64,000 nt of DNA from the NCBI GenBank assembly GCA_015680685.1, contig MNCI01033476.1:277566-341565 (forward strand), given 5' to 3'. This document shows, piece after piece, positions 25,041 to 37,369 of the stretch (positions within the stretch are counted from its first letter, which is position 1; each line of letters opens with the position of its first letter). The notes below the pieces were generated by a model. It searched no databases. It saw nothing but the letters and a program-made list of their open reading frames with translations, and was not told the origin of the DNA. The translations under genes and the position numbers were made by a program. Origin of the DNA: Gnetum montanum (Eukaryota; Streptophyta; Gnetopsida; Gnetales; Gnetaceae).

Positions 25041-25926
25041 TGATGAATTGTCTGTGGTCACATTAACTGGGCCTTGTCAACTAGGCCCCATCAATGCATC
25101 ATTTCATTGATTGAATAGGCCCTATTAACATAGGGTCTATCCTTGCCTATAAATACATGCTCACCAGCTACATTTATGGCATCAGTCAATCATAGTGCAA
25201 CAAAGCTCTTGCAATTTTTCCATTTGAAAGTTATAATATTTTCCCGAGTGCTCGCAACAAGAGTCATTGAGTGTAGATCTTTATTCAAGCATTGTTCTAC
25301 CTAAGCACAATAGTGTGTATAGCAATAAAGATGAGCTTCTTGATAAACCTTGCAACATTATGGACAATTTAGATATTTATTCATGCATTCAATGCTTTTA
25401 GTTATTTGTTTAATGTTTACCAGTAATTGAGCTAATTAAGTGAGATAAGCTAGATAGATTAAATACACAAGTATGACTACTTCAAGCATAACACATATTC
25501 ACTTGGTAATCCCAGCAACATTATTGCTTGGTGCACCTAGTAGCGTAGCACTTGGTAACCCAACAATGGATACATGGGTTCAAGACGTGTACAGAAAGTG
25601 GGATCGGATGCTTATGTTAGGACTAGCTAGAGACTAGTTAGATAGTTGATTTAGAGTAGTCATTAAATTACTTTATCTCTTTCTCTCTCCAAGCATCAAA
25701 GAACATAAAACATAAAATGATAAAAATCATATGCCTTGATTACACTTAACCATATCTTTGTACTTCACAAGCGTAATTGCGAAGATAACAAACGACCTTA
25801 GGGCAAGATTCACTTCCTAGAAGACTAGTGCATTGGAAACTATAAAGTCCATGGAATTCGACTGGATCGCATGTGAATGCTTTGTGATTCGTATGGTTGG
25901 GCATAGGGGTACCTCACTGCTCATCA
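25041..25926 (+). repeat. G2 5' LTR
   Basis: 886 bp, TGATGAATTG...GCTCATCA, preceded by the target copy GTATC (25036-25040). The U3 array is of the GTCAAC/AACTAGGCC/CATTGAT type (about 25060-25140) rather than ATATCG. The TATA box gcctataaata follows (25146-25156). The rest matches the 3' LTR at 43318-44213, with clear divergence. Confidence 0.88.
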
Positions 25927-25927
25927 C

Positions 25928-25945
25928 TGGCACCATTGCTGGAAA
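25928..25945 (+). other. G2 primer binding site, tRNA-Asp type
   Basis: TGGCACCATTGCTGGAAA, one base after the LTR end. It differs from the tRNA-Asp complement TGGCGCCGTTGCCGGGGA only by G-to-A and C-to-T changes, as expected from decay. Confidence 0.8.
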
Positions 25946-26077
25946 CTTTGTTTGTTGAAACGTGCGCTATCTAGGATGAGTGAACATTATTAATATCACT
26001 GGATGAACCCAAGGTCAACATCACTCCCATGCAGCCTATAATTACAAAAGCACACTAATTATTTTCTTTGTTTCAAA

Positions 26078-27900
26078 ATGTCTTCTTCTCACAAGCATGA
26101 AGATGTCAAACCACTGGTTCTATAAGAGTGCAAAGTCATATATACTCATCCAAATGAGTATGTACCTAACTTCACCTTCATCCTAGATCAAGATGAACAA
26201 TTGCGATGGCGTGATATGGAGGGCAGCATTGTAATATCCCCTCATCAATTTGTGCCCAAGATGTTGTTTCAAACTCTTAAGAAGTTGGGCATCCCAAATC
26301 TTCAAGAAAAATATGCTATGAATGGTTATGACACGTGAGTACCGTTCCACTGAAACACAACGTAGAAGAGATCAACACTAGGAGAAGCACCACAAGTTTA
26401 TGAAGGGAAAGAACTTTAGTAATCCTTTGTTCTTGCTAAACCAAGATGACAATGTGGATCCTCCCCCTGAGGGTTCTCAACATGAAGATTCTCTACCCTT
26501 TGTTATTGGTGATGAGGATGTGGCCCTAAACCTACAATCCACTATTCATAAACTAGGTTCAAGAAAAAGTCATAGTCAAGGTAGGAACTTGGGCAAACAT
26601 CACGATGGAAAGGGATCTAAGAATGGTGGTCATAGTGAGTGAAGAGGTGGTGGTGGACATCGTGGTGGCAATGGCAGTCCATCTTCCTCTTCATCCAATT
26701 CCGAACATTCCTCTTCATCTTCTAGTTTTGATAGAAGCTGCTGGAGAAATAATTGTGATGAAGGTGATCATCGGGACAACAATGATCATAGAGCTCACTA
26801 AGAATAAATGGGTGATAGAAACCATCATCAATGTCATCGACACAATCATGATGATGAACCTCTATTAGCAACTCAAAGCATGCTTAACATTGCAGAGGTA
26901 GTTAAGATTCCAACCAGGCATGTGAAAGATAGTTGGATCAAGCGCTTAGACATAAACAATATCCTAGGATTTGAGGGGGGATACAACTTTGATCCACAGG
27001 ACCATCTACAAGCATTCCATGATGCCTGTGCATTACAAAACATTGAAAATGACTAGTAGAAACTCAAGCTATTTCCCAGGACACCCATCAAGGAAGCTGA
27101 AAGCTAGTACTGGTCCTTGGAGCCAAAATCCATTCATAGATGGAGTACCATGTTAGAGCTATTTAATGACAAATACCAAACATACTCCATAGTGTCTAAT
27201 CTAAGGAGGAAAATCCAAGGTTGGAAACAAGGAACACATGAACCCTTGGATGCCACCATGGGTAGATATTATTCTCTCTTACATCAATGCCTTTGTCATG
27301 GTTATTCTCAAAGGGAACAACTCCACCACATCATAGATGGACTTAGAGTAGAAACCAGATGAACTCTTGAGGTGTATGCCCAAGGGAGATTCTCTAAACT
27401 AGGAGCTCATCAAATCCAAAGGTTGATAAAGCAAGTAGCAAAAGAAGAAGAAGAGTTGCAAAAAGGGAAAGTGTAGAAGAGTATAATAGGGATCCTTCCA
27501 TAAGAAAAAGGGAGGTCTGATTTTGTGATGAGGAGTCACCACTTGATGAAGTGGTGAATAGGAAAACCTTGGCCATCCAAAAATCTATTTATGATATTCT
27601 AGCAAAGGTTGATAAATTACAAGACTCTTTGGATGAGAAATTTCAAACTGCTATGAACATTGCTAAAGAATCCAAAGAGCACAATAGTGATTGTAACCAT
27701 AGGAGGTGGAAAGAAGCTGAGCGTGCCTCCAAGAGAGGTAAGGGCAAAGTTGTTGTTGTAGAAGAAGTTGTGAAGAAAAACTCCAAAGATGATACCAATT
27801 GTGGCATTTGTCATTATTAAAATCCAAAGGGATGTTGGCTTGTGGTGTCACACTTACAAGAGCCTGGGGGCTACGCATTGAATCCATGACTAGCAAGGAG
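26078..27900 (+). pseudogene. gag: G2 gag, decayed
   Basis: Starts ATGTCTTCTTC at 26078 after a ~130-bp leader. Blocks in order: THPNEYVPNFTFILDQDEQL (about 26140-26200), a Ser/Gly/His/Asp-rich stretch (26540-26870), then the core with RLDINNILGFEGGYNFDPQD and LQAFHDACALQNI (about 26945-27050), STMLELFNDKYQTYS (about 27147), QGWKQGTHEPLDATMGRYY, and HHIIDGLRVETR. A decayed Cys/His motif CGICHY.NPKGC lies near 27800. The frame shifts and stops many times (27054, 27107, 27359 and others), so it is inactive. Confidence 0.8.
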
Positions 27901-28289
27901 GCAAGCACCCAAACGATTATCCTATCCTCAAAGCAATCCAAGGTAGTTCCACTAGCACCAACAAGCTTATTATCCAAGTGGAGCTCTACCACAATCATAT
28001 GAGCAATACCAACAATGGCACCAACCACAATCATGGGAAATGCCACTACCAAGACAATAGTACCTTTATAAGCAACCAGATCCATATGAGTACTATGTTT
28101 AGCAACCCATCTCTCTAAGAAGTTTTGCAAGGCATGCCTCATTTTAAATCACTATTACCCTTCAAAGTACCATCAAACACATTCACCATCTACTCAAGGG
28201 GAGAACCCATATCCATACCACCCTCTGCATCCATCTACACACATCCCTTCAACCTCAACCTAGTTACCTCCTACTCCATCCATGTAGGG

Positions 28290-28783
28290 TGAAATTCCTC
28301 CATAGTCATAGCAACGAAATACTACAAGGGTTGTACATTCACAACTAGCTTTTTAGCTGAGTGGTTTAGATAATTGTTCTAGGAAATGACCTTTCTTTCA
28401 ATCCAATAGCCCTCCCAAAGCCTCACAACCTAATACGACTGATCACCCTGTATCTCCAACACCCTCATCCTCTACGTCAAACACATTCAAATACCCTTCA
28501 AACTAAGTGCCACCTTAGATCTACATTGTGATGTTAACTCATGCTATTTCCAATTGGATCAAGGTTGGCAATCTTCCCATGAAAAGATCTAACCCAGGAA
28601 GTCCTCTCATTTACTTGTAGATTGCTAGACATGAGCCATGCAAGGCTCTTCTTAATTCTGGTTCTAGTGTCAATCTCATCCCCATGATATGTACATAGCC
28701 TAGAACCTACCACATCTTAAAAAGAGCAACATCCATTTAGAATTGGCAGACCAATCAATCATTATTCCTTTAAGATTAGTGGA
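28290..28783 (+). pseudogene. pro: G2 protease, 5' part before the G3 insertion
   Basis: Decayed protease start, including MLTHAISNWIK (about 28532) and the catalytic region at about 28650-28685. The latter reads LLNSGSSVNLI, with the catalytic Asp changed to Asn (aat for gat). The frame runs to ...LGLVDD-like sequence and is then cut by G3 at 28784. The sequence resumes at 35721. Confidence 0.75.
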
Positions 28784-29736
28784 TGATGAGTGGCAAGGTA
28801 CCCGTACACTCAACCATACGAAACGAGCGTAGCACGCGCGATCCGGTCGAACTCTGCAGACTAAATGCCTAAACGCCCCATGGAACACTTGGGGTTAATC
28901 ATTCGTTGTCTTCCCAGACTTACTTGTTGTTGTCACGATGTATGGTTAAGTAAGTCTGAGGTATATGATTTTTATGGTCTTTTATGGTTTTTCTCCTATG
29001 CTATGAGGTGAAGGGTTGAGAAAGCTAACTAACTCTAACTAATGTCCTAAGTCTAAATTAACTAGCGTCAGCATCCGTTCCCACTTACCGTACACACCCT
29101 AAACTATGCAACTGTGGCTACCAAATGCTAATCGTTACTGGGATCACCACATGTAACGCACGTGCTCGAAGTGGTCGTACTAAGGCACTTAACTAGCCTA
29201 AACGTGATGAGCAGCCAATTCCTTAACTAGCCGTACAGACCTGTAGATGCTCGTAATCAAGTTGTACTCATCCCGCGTTCTAGGAGTTGAGGGTGAGAGA
29301 GACTAATCGCGATGAGTAGCCGATTCCTTGGTTAGCCGTACACATTCATCAATGCTCGTAACCAAGTCGTACTCATGCCACGCTAACAACAAAATAAATA
29401 AATAACATGTAATAAAACCTATTCCATGCACTACAAGGTTTATCCACAAAGCTCGTCTTTATTGCCGTACACAACTTGCGTTCAGGTATAAAGTTGCTCG
29501 AATAAAGATCCGTTCACTTGGGACTCCTATTGCAGGCACATGGAAAATATTCTATCTCTAGAGTGATCAAATTGCCAGAGTTTCCCTACTTTAAGCCTAG
29601 GATGGGAAATGAGGGGAGTGCCACCTCTTATTTATAGATTTGACGGCAGACCGCGATATCGCGTGCGCGATATCGTAGGGGACGACGCGATATTGCGTAC
29701 ACGATATCGTGGCCCATGCGATATCACGTCTCATCA
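28784..29736 (-). repeat. G3 3' LTR (minus strand)
   Basis: 953 bp, written on the plus strand as TGATGAGTGG...GTCTCATCA. The target copy GTGGA is at 28779-28783. By eye it differs from the 5' LTR (34771-35720) by roughly 4-7%, mostly transitions plus a few short indels. The ATATCG array (about 29645-29730) and TATA box lie at the high-coordinate, sense 5', end. Confidence 0.9.
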
Positions 29737-31700
29737 TACCCCCATGACTAAATGAAAACTCATCCTCGAGTTCTTTACAATAATATTGGGAAGGTATGGA
29801 ATTATTGAGGGAGATGGAACTAATGGGATGACATGTGAACGGATCATTATTACAAGACTTTACAAAATTGGTGTTCATGACAACAAGGGTGAACACCTTA
29901 TTACAATGACATCAGGCCTTTGTTGGCAACTGAGAGAAAGAGAGAGATAGAAAGAAGTGTTGTTGCTGCCAACGCCAAGATTGCGCTTTTTGTTGTCATT
30001 CAGTAAACACACTATCCGTCTTGCTCCTTGCATAGCTGCTTCCAATACTGCTCCATTCCAAGTATTTTTTCTAGCTCCAAATCCAATCCGTTGTTTGTAT
30101 GATTACCATCTGCACACACAACATAGTCTTATATTAGCAAGGGTAATTGAATCATCATGTAATTGATACCTTACTTCGGTGTAAACTCATTGGCTAGGTT
30201 GTGGTATGGCTAATATGGATCTGGGAAAATGTTACTGATGGCTACCGAAGGTGTAGGGGTTAGGTAGGAGAAAATCGAAAAAATCAGGCCCCATACCTCC
30301 ATGACTAATCGCGAACCTCCGGTAGCATGAGAATGGAGAAAGAAAAGGAGTAAGAAAGATAGGTAAAAAAAGACAACTATGGCATCGGTGAACTGGATGT
30401 CAAGATGGTAATGAATAAAATAAAATTAATTGCAAAATGTTAAGGGAAAGAATTTAACTAATGCTCCAAATAGGAATGCCAGTGGGTCCTCCCCAAAGCA
30501 GGCTCATGCCCTTAATGCCCTGGCAATCCCACATTCAAAGAGTTCGTAGGCCCTAGGAATGTCATTTAGAACAAGAGTTAAAATCTTAACCACAAGAATT
30601 TACCAAAAAGAAAACAATGCATCAACCAAAATATGTACACTAATGATACAACTGGTAATGAGGTGAACCATGGAGAGAAGGATGGAGAGAATAGAATGGA
30701 ATGGAATCCCAAGGACAAGATAGTGTACAACCCCTTGTATGTTGCATGATTAATGTGACTTAGCACATCCTATTCCAACTCCAGCCTCAAACCGACCACT
30801 TCCAGTGACTTCACAACAATGCATTCAGCTAAACCATCCACTTGGATAATAAGGATGCATCTCCAAAGAGCCACCACCAATCCGACGAAACAAAGGAGAG
30901 AATGGGAAGCGAGAAGGGCCTTAGTTAGAGGGAACACTTTTGGTTCCATAACTGGTGCGTGTAGCCCAAATTTTATTTCATCTAAGGGGTGTGCTTTGAA
31001 TTCTCACTTTGTTGTTGTTGTTGTTTTTTTTTTTTTGTGTTTTGTGTTTTTATGTGTGAGAACCACACCATGCAAAGACTTCTTATTTTTATTGTCTCAG
31101 CTTCCGATAATTAGGTAACATCGGAACGCTAAGAAACTCAAGAAGAAAACATCCAAGTACCCAAGAGAATGACCAACACAAAAGCATCAAGTTCCCTTGA
31201 AGTCACACCCTTTTCAATCCTTGAGTCCTTCCTTAGTTTGAGAAATACCCAATCACCGATTCGTTAAAGTTCTTATTAAGAAGGGACTGTACATTTCCAT
31301 GCTGAGAGAAACCATAGAAATTGGTGGATGGATGGATGAAGTGATCTCATTGCCTATCATATCAAAAGAAACATACCTTAGTATCAACATTGTAACATAA
31401 AGGTAAAAACCAAACATTAGCAATCAATATGAGAACAGTTCATACCATCATACTGAATACTTATTATGGGAAAAACTTATAGGGTGGATCACACACACAC
31501 ACACACACACACACACAAAGTGGAAAAGTATAATGATGTTGTAAAAAAAAAAGTGGAAAAGATAAAGAAATTTGTAAAACAAAAACTAGAAAATTTGAAG
31601 AAATTTGTAAAACAAAAAGGTGTAAGACAAAAATGTTGTAAAACAAAAACACGTAAAACAAAAACTTAAAAGAACTGAGGGTCTCATATGATCAGCATAG
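29737..31700 (-). other. G3 PPT and non-coding tail
   Basis: Read on the minus strand, the PPT TGGGGGTA (29737-29744 on plus) is preceded by ACTCGAGGATGAGTTTTCAT (about 29755-29775). The rest is homologous to the non-coding tail of G1. It includes a CA microsatellite (31491-31516), a tract of GTAAAACAAAAA words (31540-31668; T-rich in the sense direction), and the purine-rich word near 31705-31715. No gene seen. Confidence 0.7.
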
Positions 31701-32700
31701 GTGGCCATCTCCCCCATGACTGAGTTGTAAGGGAGAGATCCAAAATAATGAGCGTCTGTTTGAATTTCTTAGAAGTGCCCAACTTCTCCCAATTGATGAT
31801 CTTAGATTGAGGGGTGGAAGTTGGTGGCACTCATATTTCAATGTGTCTATGCCTTCGTTGTTGGCATGGTTTTCCTTAGTTCGTTCCATGCATATTTGGT
31901 TGCTCCTTCTAGTAGCTGTCAACCACAGGGTATCTACTACTTCTTATGTGGTTGCTACATACAGGCATCTTTGTTGCAAAGTTTCAAGGGCACACCTACT
32001 ACATGGAGGAGANCATGCGTCTACTGTACTTAGCCATGCCCTTCCCATTATAATTGGGAAGTCCCCTTCGTTGTTGTTAACTTCGATCACCAAAAAATCA
32101 GCTGGGTAAGACCAACCACACACAGTGGTGATGATGTCCTCCACCAATCCCAAGGGAATGGTGATGGACTGGTTTGCCAGCTCTAGTTGAATGTTGCTCT
32201 TCTTAAGTTGGGGAAGGTTCCAGGCATGATACAGCTCTCGTGAAATTAAGTTGACTCCGGAACTTGAGTCAAGAAGAGCCCTATGTGGTTCATTTCCGAC
32301 GATCTGTAAATAGATTAAGGGACTCCCAGGGTCAGTTAGTTTCCTAGGAAGGTGGCCTACCTTGATCCAGTCAGTTATGGTATGCGTTAACATAACCGTA
32401 TGCGTTAAGCTCTGTTGGACTGAAGGGTGCTTCGAAGCATTAGATGGTGGAGGAGTGTACATGGCCTCAACCGTTTGTTGTTGTGAGAGTTTGTCTAGGC
32501 TTTTGGTTCTGAAGTAAGGCCTTCTCTTTTTACAGTTATCAGAACCAGTAGCAGGTTGGATAATTATAGCTCTCGCAGTGTGACGTTGCTGTGGTTGAGG
32601 AGGAAGTTCCCCTTGCATTGTTGGAGCAGGAGATGTTACGGGAACTACTTGTGGTGGAAGAGGTGTGGATGGATTAGGAGGATGGAACGAGTTTGAGATG
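31700..32700 (-). pseudogene. pro: G3 protease followed by a pol deletion
   Basis: A 224-residue open frame (32618-31944) holds the gag-PR linker and protease. It includes DWIKVGHLPRKL, YLQIVGNEPHRALLDSSSGVNLIS and PIIMGRAWLSTVDA. The catalytic DSG has become DSS. An N at 32013 hides about 50 codons compared with G1. The frame then continues with the QQRCLYVATT block and about 90 further codons and joins directly to the post-integrase motif SHGGDGHL (about 31700-31720). RT, RNase H and IN are absent. Confidence 0.8.
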
Positions 32701-32862
32701 TCTCCCGGAGGAGAAGGAGTCCTTCTGAAGTACTCCTAAACTTGGTAGTGACGGTTGGGGGTTGCGTGACCCATAGAGTCACTTGGAGAAATCAACTACT
32801 GCACATAATAACCATAAGGGTCAGGCTACCAGTAAGGGTACTGATATTTTGGCGATGGCATC

Positions 32863-33331
32863 NNNNNNNNNNNNNNNNNNNNNNNNNNNNNNNNNNNNNN
32901 NNNNNNNNNNNNNNNNNNNNNNNNNNNNNNNNNNNNNNNNNNNNNNNNNNNNNNNNNNNNNNNNNNNNNNNNNNNNNNNNNNNNNNNNNNNNNNNNNNNN
33001 NNNNNNNNNNNNNNNNNNNNNNNNNNNNNNNNNNNNNNNNNNNNNNNNNNNNNNNNNNNNNNNNNNNNNNNNNNNNNNNNNNNNNNNNNNNNNNNNNNNN
33101 NNNNNNNNNNNNNNNNNNNNNNNNNNNNNNNNNNNNNNNNNNNNNNNNNNNNNNNNNNNNNNNNNNNNNNNNNNNNNNNNNNNNNNNNNNNNNNNNNNNN
33201 NNNNNNNNNNNNNNNNNNNNNNNNNNNNNNNNNNNNNNNNNNNNNNNNNNNNNNNNNNNNNNNNNNNNNNNNNNNNNNNNNNNNNNNNNNNNNNNNNNNN
33301 NNNNNNNNNNNNNNNNNNNNNNNNNNNNNNN
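32863..33331. other. Assembly gap
   Basis: 469 Ns within G3 gag. Any reading frame through it is meaningless. Confidence 1.
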
Positions 33332-34628
33332 GGCCCGGGCAATGATGTAACAATGTGTAGTAGCGGGCCATGGCAGCATCCAAGGGTTCGTGATGACCTT
33401 GCTTCCAGCCTTGGATCTGCTTACGCAAATTGGACACTCTGGAGTACGTCTGATACTTTTCGTTGAACAGTTCTAGCATCGTACTCCACCTCTTGATGGT
33501 TTTCGGTTCTAAGGACTAGTACCAGCTCTCTGCTTCCTTGGTGAGTGTCCTTGGGAAAAACTTAAGTTTCTACCACTCACTGTCTATATTTTACAAGGCA
33601 CAAGCATCGTGGAATGCCTGTAAATAATTTTGCGGATCAGCATTGTATCCCCCTTCAAATCGTGGGATATTGTTCATGTCTAATCATTTGATCTGACTAT
33701 CTTTCAAATGCCTTGTGGGAATCCTATCTACCTCCGTTATGTCAAGCATACTTCAGGTTGCAAGTAGGGGCTTGTCATGATCATCTTTTTCATGATGCTT
33801 ATGATGTCTGCGTTGTTCCCTACTCTCCCTACGTCCTTGCCCTTGTCCTCTCTCTCAACTTTCCCGTCGAGGTCTTTCGTCCTTTTTACTTTTATCCTCA
33901 CCTTTATGTTCATGGTGGCTATGCCCAGATGTGGAAGGAGAGGGTGAGTGATGTGAAGAAGGGGAAGAAGAAGGGGAACCATCGTCATGATGATGTTTCT
34001 TGCCTTCGCTTCAGCTGCTATGGCCCCGATTGTGATGATGATCAAAGTGCTCGTCCTTAGCATGAGTGGTTGTTCCCTCTGTGAACAGTTGGTGTTCACG
34101 GGTATCAGAACTAGGGATATGTATCATTGATCATAGGTTCTGATACCGTTCCTCCTCACCATCGTTAGGAGGGGGAACATCATTTGTTAAAGAACCCGTG
34201 ATAAGGGGTTCCTCATCTTCTATTTCGCTAAGGACGTGCAGGGCTTTGCCCTTCAGAAAAACATGTTGACACTCCTGCCTTAAGTCTCTCATACGTTGGG
34301 CATCTGTGGAATAATAATCCCTCATGTCAAAATCTTCCACAACATATTCAGCGTAATGATCTTGCATGCCAATCTGTGCCAAGGCACGGAAAAGCATGCG
34401 AGAGATTGATCGATTTGGGGGTAACACAATGTTACCTTGCAAATCTCTCCACCGCAACTGTTTGTCTTGATGGAGAATAAAAGTAAAGTTGGGGATATAC
34501 TCATCGGGATGAGTATATGTCATTTTATATTATTTAGAACTTGGCTGATTTTGGTTATGTGTTTTAAGTTGTCGACTGTCTCGTGTATGGTCCTTAGGTG
34601 GTGAGTTGCTCTTATGAGAAAAAGGCAT
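33332..34628 (-). pseudogene. gag: G3 gag, N-terminal part
   Basis: Probable start ATG at 34628 (MPFSHKSNSPPKD). One stop follows, then an open stretch from 34523: THPDEYIPNFTFILHQDKQL, RMLFRALAQIGMQDHYAEYV and so on (130 residues). The His/Arg/Asp-rich segment is frameshifted (34100-33740). The core restarts with an NNIPRFEGGYNADPQ-like block (about 33660) and STMLELFNEKYQTYSRV (about 33440-33480), then enters the N gap. It is better preserved than the gag genes of G1 and G2, in line with a later insertion. Confidence 0.78.
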
Positions 34629-34751
34629 TTTTATCGGTGTGCTAAATTTTACCGTTATAAAATTTTTATCTTGATTAACCCGAAGGTTTGTTAAGGCTCA
34701 CAATGATGTGAGTGATATCCCTTATGTTCTATTCGGCGCATAGACACTTAG

Positions 34752-34769
34752 TCCCCAACAACGGCGCCA
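34752..34769 (-). other. G3 primer binding site, tRNA-Asp type
   Basis: On the minus strand TGGCGCCGTTGTTGGGGA, one base inside the 5' LTR. It matches the tRNA-Asp 3' end complement except for one C-to-T change. Confidence 0.88.
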
Positions 34770-34770
34770 A

Positions 34771-35720
34771 TGATGAGTGGTGAGGTACCCCTACACTCAA
34801 CCATATGAAACGAGCATAGCACACGCGATCTGGTCGAACTCCATAGACTAAATGCCTAAATGCCCCATGGAACACTTGGGGTTAATTATTCGTTGTCTTC
34901 CCAGACTTACTTGTTGTTGTCACGGTGTATGGTTAAGTAAGTTTGATATGATTTTTATGGTCTTTTATGGTTTTTCTCCTATGCTATGAGGTGAAGGGTT
35001 GAAAAAGCTAACTAACTCTAACTAATGTCCTAAGTCTAAATTAACTAGCGTCAGCATCCATTCCCACTTACCGTACACACCCTGAACTATGCAACTGTGG
35101 CTACCAAATGCTAATCATTCCTGGGATCACCACACGTAACGCACGTGCTCGAAGTGGTCGTACTGAGGCACTTAACTAGCCTAAACGTGATGAGCATCTG
35201 ATTCCTTGACTAGCCGTACAGACCCGTAGATGCTCGTAATCAAGTCGTACTCATCCCGCATTCTAGGAGTAGAGGGTGAGAGAGACTAATTGCGATGAGT
35301 AGTTGATTCCTTGGTTAGCCGTACACATTCGTCAATGCTCGTAACCAAGTCGTACTCATGCCACGCTAACAATAGATAATAAATAACATGTAATAAAACC
35401 TATTCCATGCACTGCAAGGTTTATCCACAAAGCTCATCTTTATTTTCATACACAACTTGCGTTCAGGTACAAAGCTGCTCGAATAAAGATCCGTTCACTT
35501 GGGACTCCTACTACGGGCACATGGAAAATATTCTATCTCTGGAGTGATCAAACTACCAGAGTTTCCCTAATTTAAGCCTAGGATGGGAAATGAGGGGAGT
35601 GCCGCCTCTTATTTATAGATTTGGCGACGAACCACGATATCGCAGGGGACGACACGATATCACGTACGCGATATCGCATGGGATGCGATATTGAGGCCGC
35701 CACAATATCGTGTCTCATCA
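34771..35720 (-). repeat. G3 5' LTR (minus strand)
   Basis: 950 bp, TGATGAGTGG...GTCTCATCA on the plus strand. The second GTGGA target copy is at 35721-35725, identical to 28779-28783. It contains two hairpin modules (about 35185-35265 and 35295-35365), the TATA box and the ATATCG array (about 35635-35715). Confidence 0.9.
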
Positions 35721-36100
35721 GTGGAGGACATTACGACTATAGTTTGTGGATGGTCCTATCCTACTAATTTTCTAATGATCAAGGTTGAAAATTGCAAAGG
35801 TGACTCCCCCATCATTATGGGAAGGGCTTGATTAAGCACATTAGATGCACATATGGGTATAAAGGACCTCTCCTTGGAAATCTCTAAGGAGAATGAATTT
35901 GCATGTTTAGAGAATAAGCATGTTTTATGCATTGCGTATAGTGCTAACAAGTGCAATTGTGTGCAAAAGATCTGGTCCATCAAAAGCATATTCATTAAAG
36001 CATGTAATTAGTATGCACATGAAATACATATCCAAAGGTGCCCGTATGCATCAGCCACAAAATAGGAGGGCATCCAATGGTTGACAACTAACTTTGATAG
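35721..36100 (+). pseudogene. pro: G2 protease, 3' part after the G3 insertion
   Basis: Resumes the protease frame with VEDITTIVCGWSYPTNFLMI and PIIMGRA, then the linker DLSLEISKEN and IQRCPYASATK, as in G1. If 28784-35725 (G3 plus one target copy) is left out, the two halves align with G1 without a gap. Confidence 0.82.
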
Positions 36101-36259
36101 TAGTACATTGTGCATGGAACCAATTGAGAGCCTAACATGTGCCTATGTCGAAGGCTTGGATGAACTTAAGCAAGTTCATCACCAACTCTCCAATGATGAA
36201 GATGATGATACTTGTTGGGAAGAGTTAGAAACCCCTAATAATTTTAAATAGAAGCCCCT

Positions 36260-37120
36260 AGAGTTAAAAATTCTACTAGCTGGCATGAAGTATGCATTTT
36301 TAAATAATCGCAACTCAGTCAAAATTAATGCAAATCTTACTCTTAAACAAAAAGATAAGTTGTTGCAGGTCATTAAAAAATGGCCAATAGCCTTTGCTTG
36401 GTCATATCTTGAGCTAACTAGAATCAATCCAAGGATATGCTAGCATCACATTTACATTGACCTAGCAATGAAGTGAAGAAGGTAGTCACAGTGGCGATTG
36501 AACCCTAAACTGAAGCAAATCATCAAGGAGGAAATAAAAAACTCCTCAAAGCAGGGTTCATCTATCCCATCATGGATAGTGAGTGGGTTAGTTCACTCCT
36601 AATTGTGCAAAAGAAAGGTGGCAAGTGGTGGGTCTGCATCAACTTTAGGCTGTTGAATATGGTAACATTTAAAGATCATTTCCCATTGCCATTTGTGAAC
36701 CAAGTGTTGGACACCATCTCTAGGCATTGCTATTATAGCTTCTTGGATGGTTATAGTGGCTATAACCAAATCCAAATTATGCCAGAAGATTAGGCCAAGA
36801 CAACATTCATGAGTCCTTGGGGGATTTTTACATATTGTAAGATGCCATTTGGTCTGTGTAATGCGCTTGCAACATTTCAATGTCTGGTCCTTAGTATTTT
36901 CCAATAGTAGATTAGTAGTAGGGTAGAATTCTTTATGGATGATTTTTCTACCTATGGGGCTACATTTGAGCAAGCCCTAGATTGCCTTAAGTAAGTATTA
37001 AAAAGATGTGTTAAAAAACAAACCTTAGGCCTAATTGATAGAAAATCCATCTAATGGTCTAGGAAGGCATAGTACTAGGGCACTGAGTTTCACAAGAAGG
37101 GATTAAGGTAGACCCAAAGG
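36260..37120 (+). pseudogene. pol: G2 reverse transcriptase
   Basis: Blocks: WRLNPKLKQIIKEEIKK, GFIYPIMDSEWVSSLLIV (about 36553-36605), VCINFRLLN, KDHFPLPFVNQVLDTI, YSFLDGYSGYNQIQI (to about 36780), CKMPFGLCNALATFQ (36838-36882) and catalytic FFMDDFSTYG (about 36928-36957). Several stops interrupt the frame. Confidence 0.8.
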
Positions 37121-37369
37121 AGATAAGGGTCATCCAAGGAATAACACACCAACCAAAGATAGTTAAAGATGTCTAATCATTTCTTGGACACACTAGCTAC
37201 TACCGATGATTCATAAAAAAATTTTCTAATATCACAAAATCATTGGTTGAGCTTACAAAGAAAGATGCATCATTTGTTTGGACTAAGGAGCACGAATATA
37301 CATTCCAACTATTAAAGGAAAAACTCATAAAAAATCCTGTTCTACAGGCACCAAACTAATCCAAATCAT

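Noticed and set aside
27617-28142. 159-codon minus-strand frame opposite G2 gag
   Set aside because: A composition-driven shadow; its minus-strand text has no domain, while the plus strand matches the gag tail of G1.
31491-31516. CA repeat as a regulatory or Z-DNA element
   Set aside because: A plain microsatellite in non-coding element sequence; nothing else supports a role.
32742-33479. Several long open frames on both strands
   Set aside because: They owe their length to the 469-base N run. Only the minus-strand frame that matches gag has meaning, and only outside the gap.
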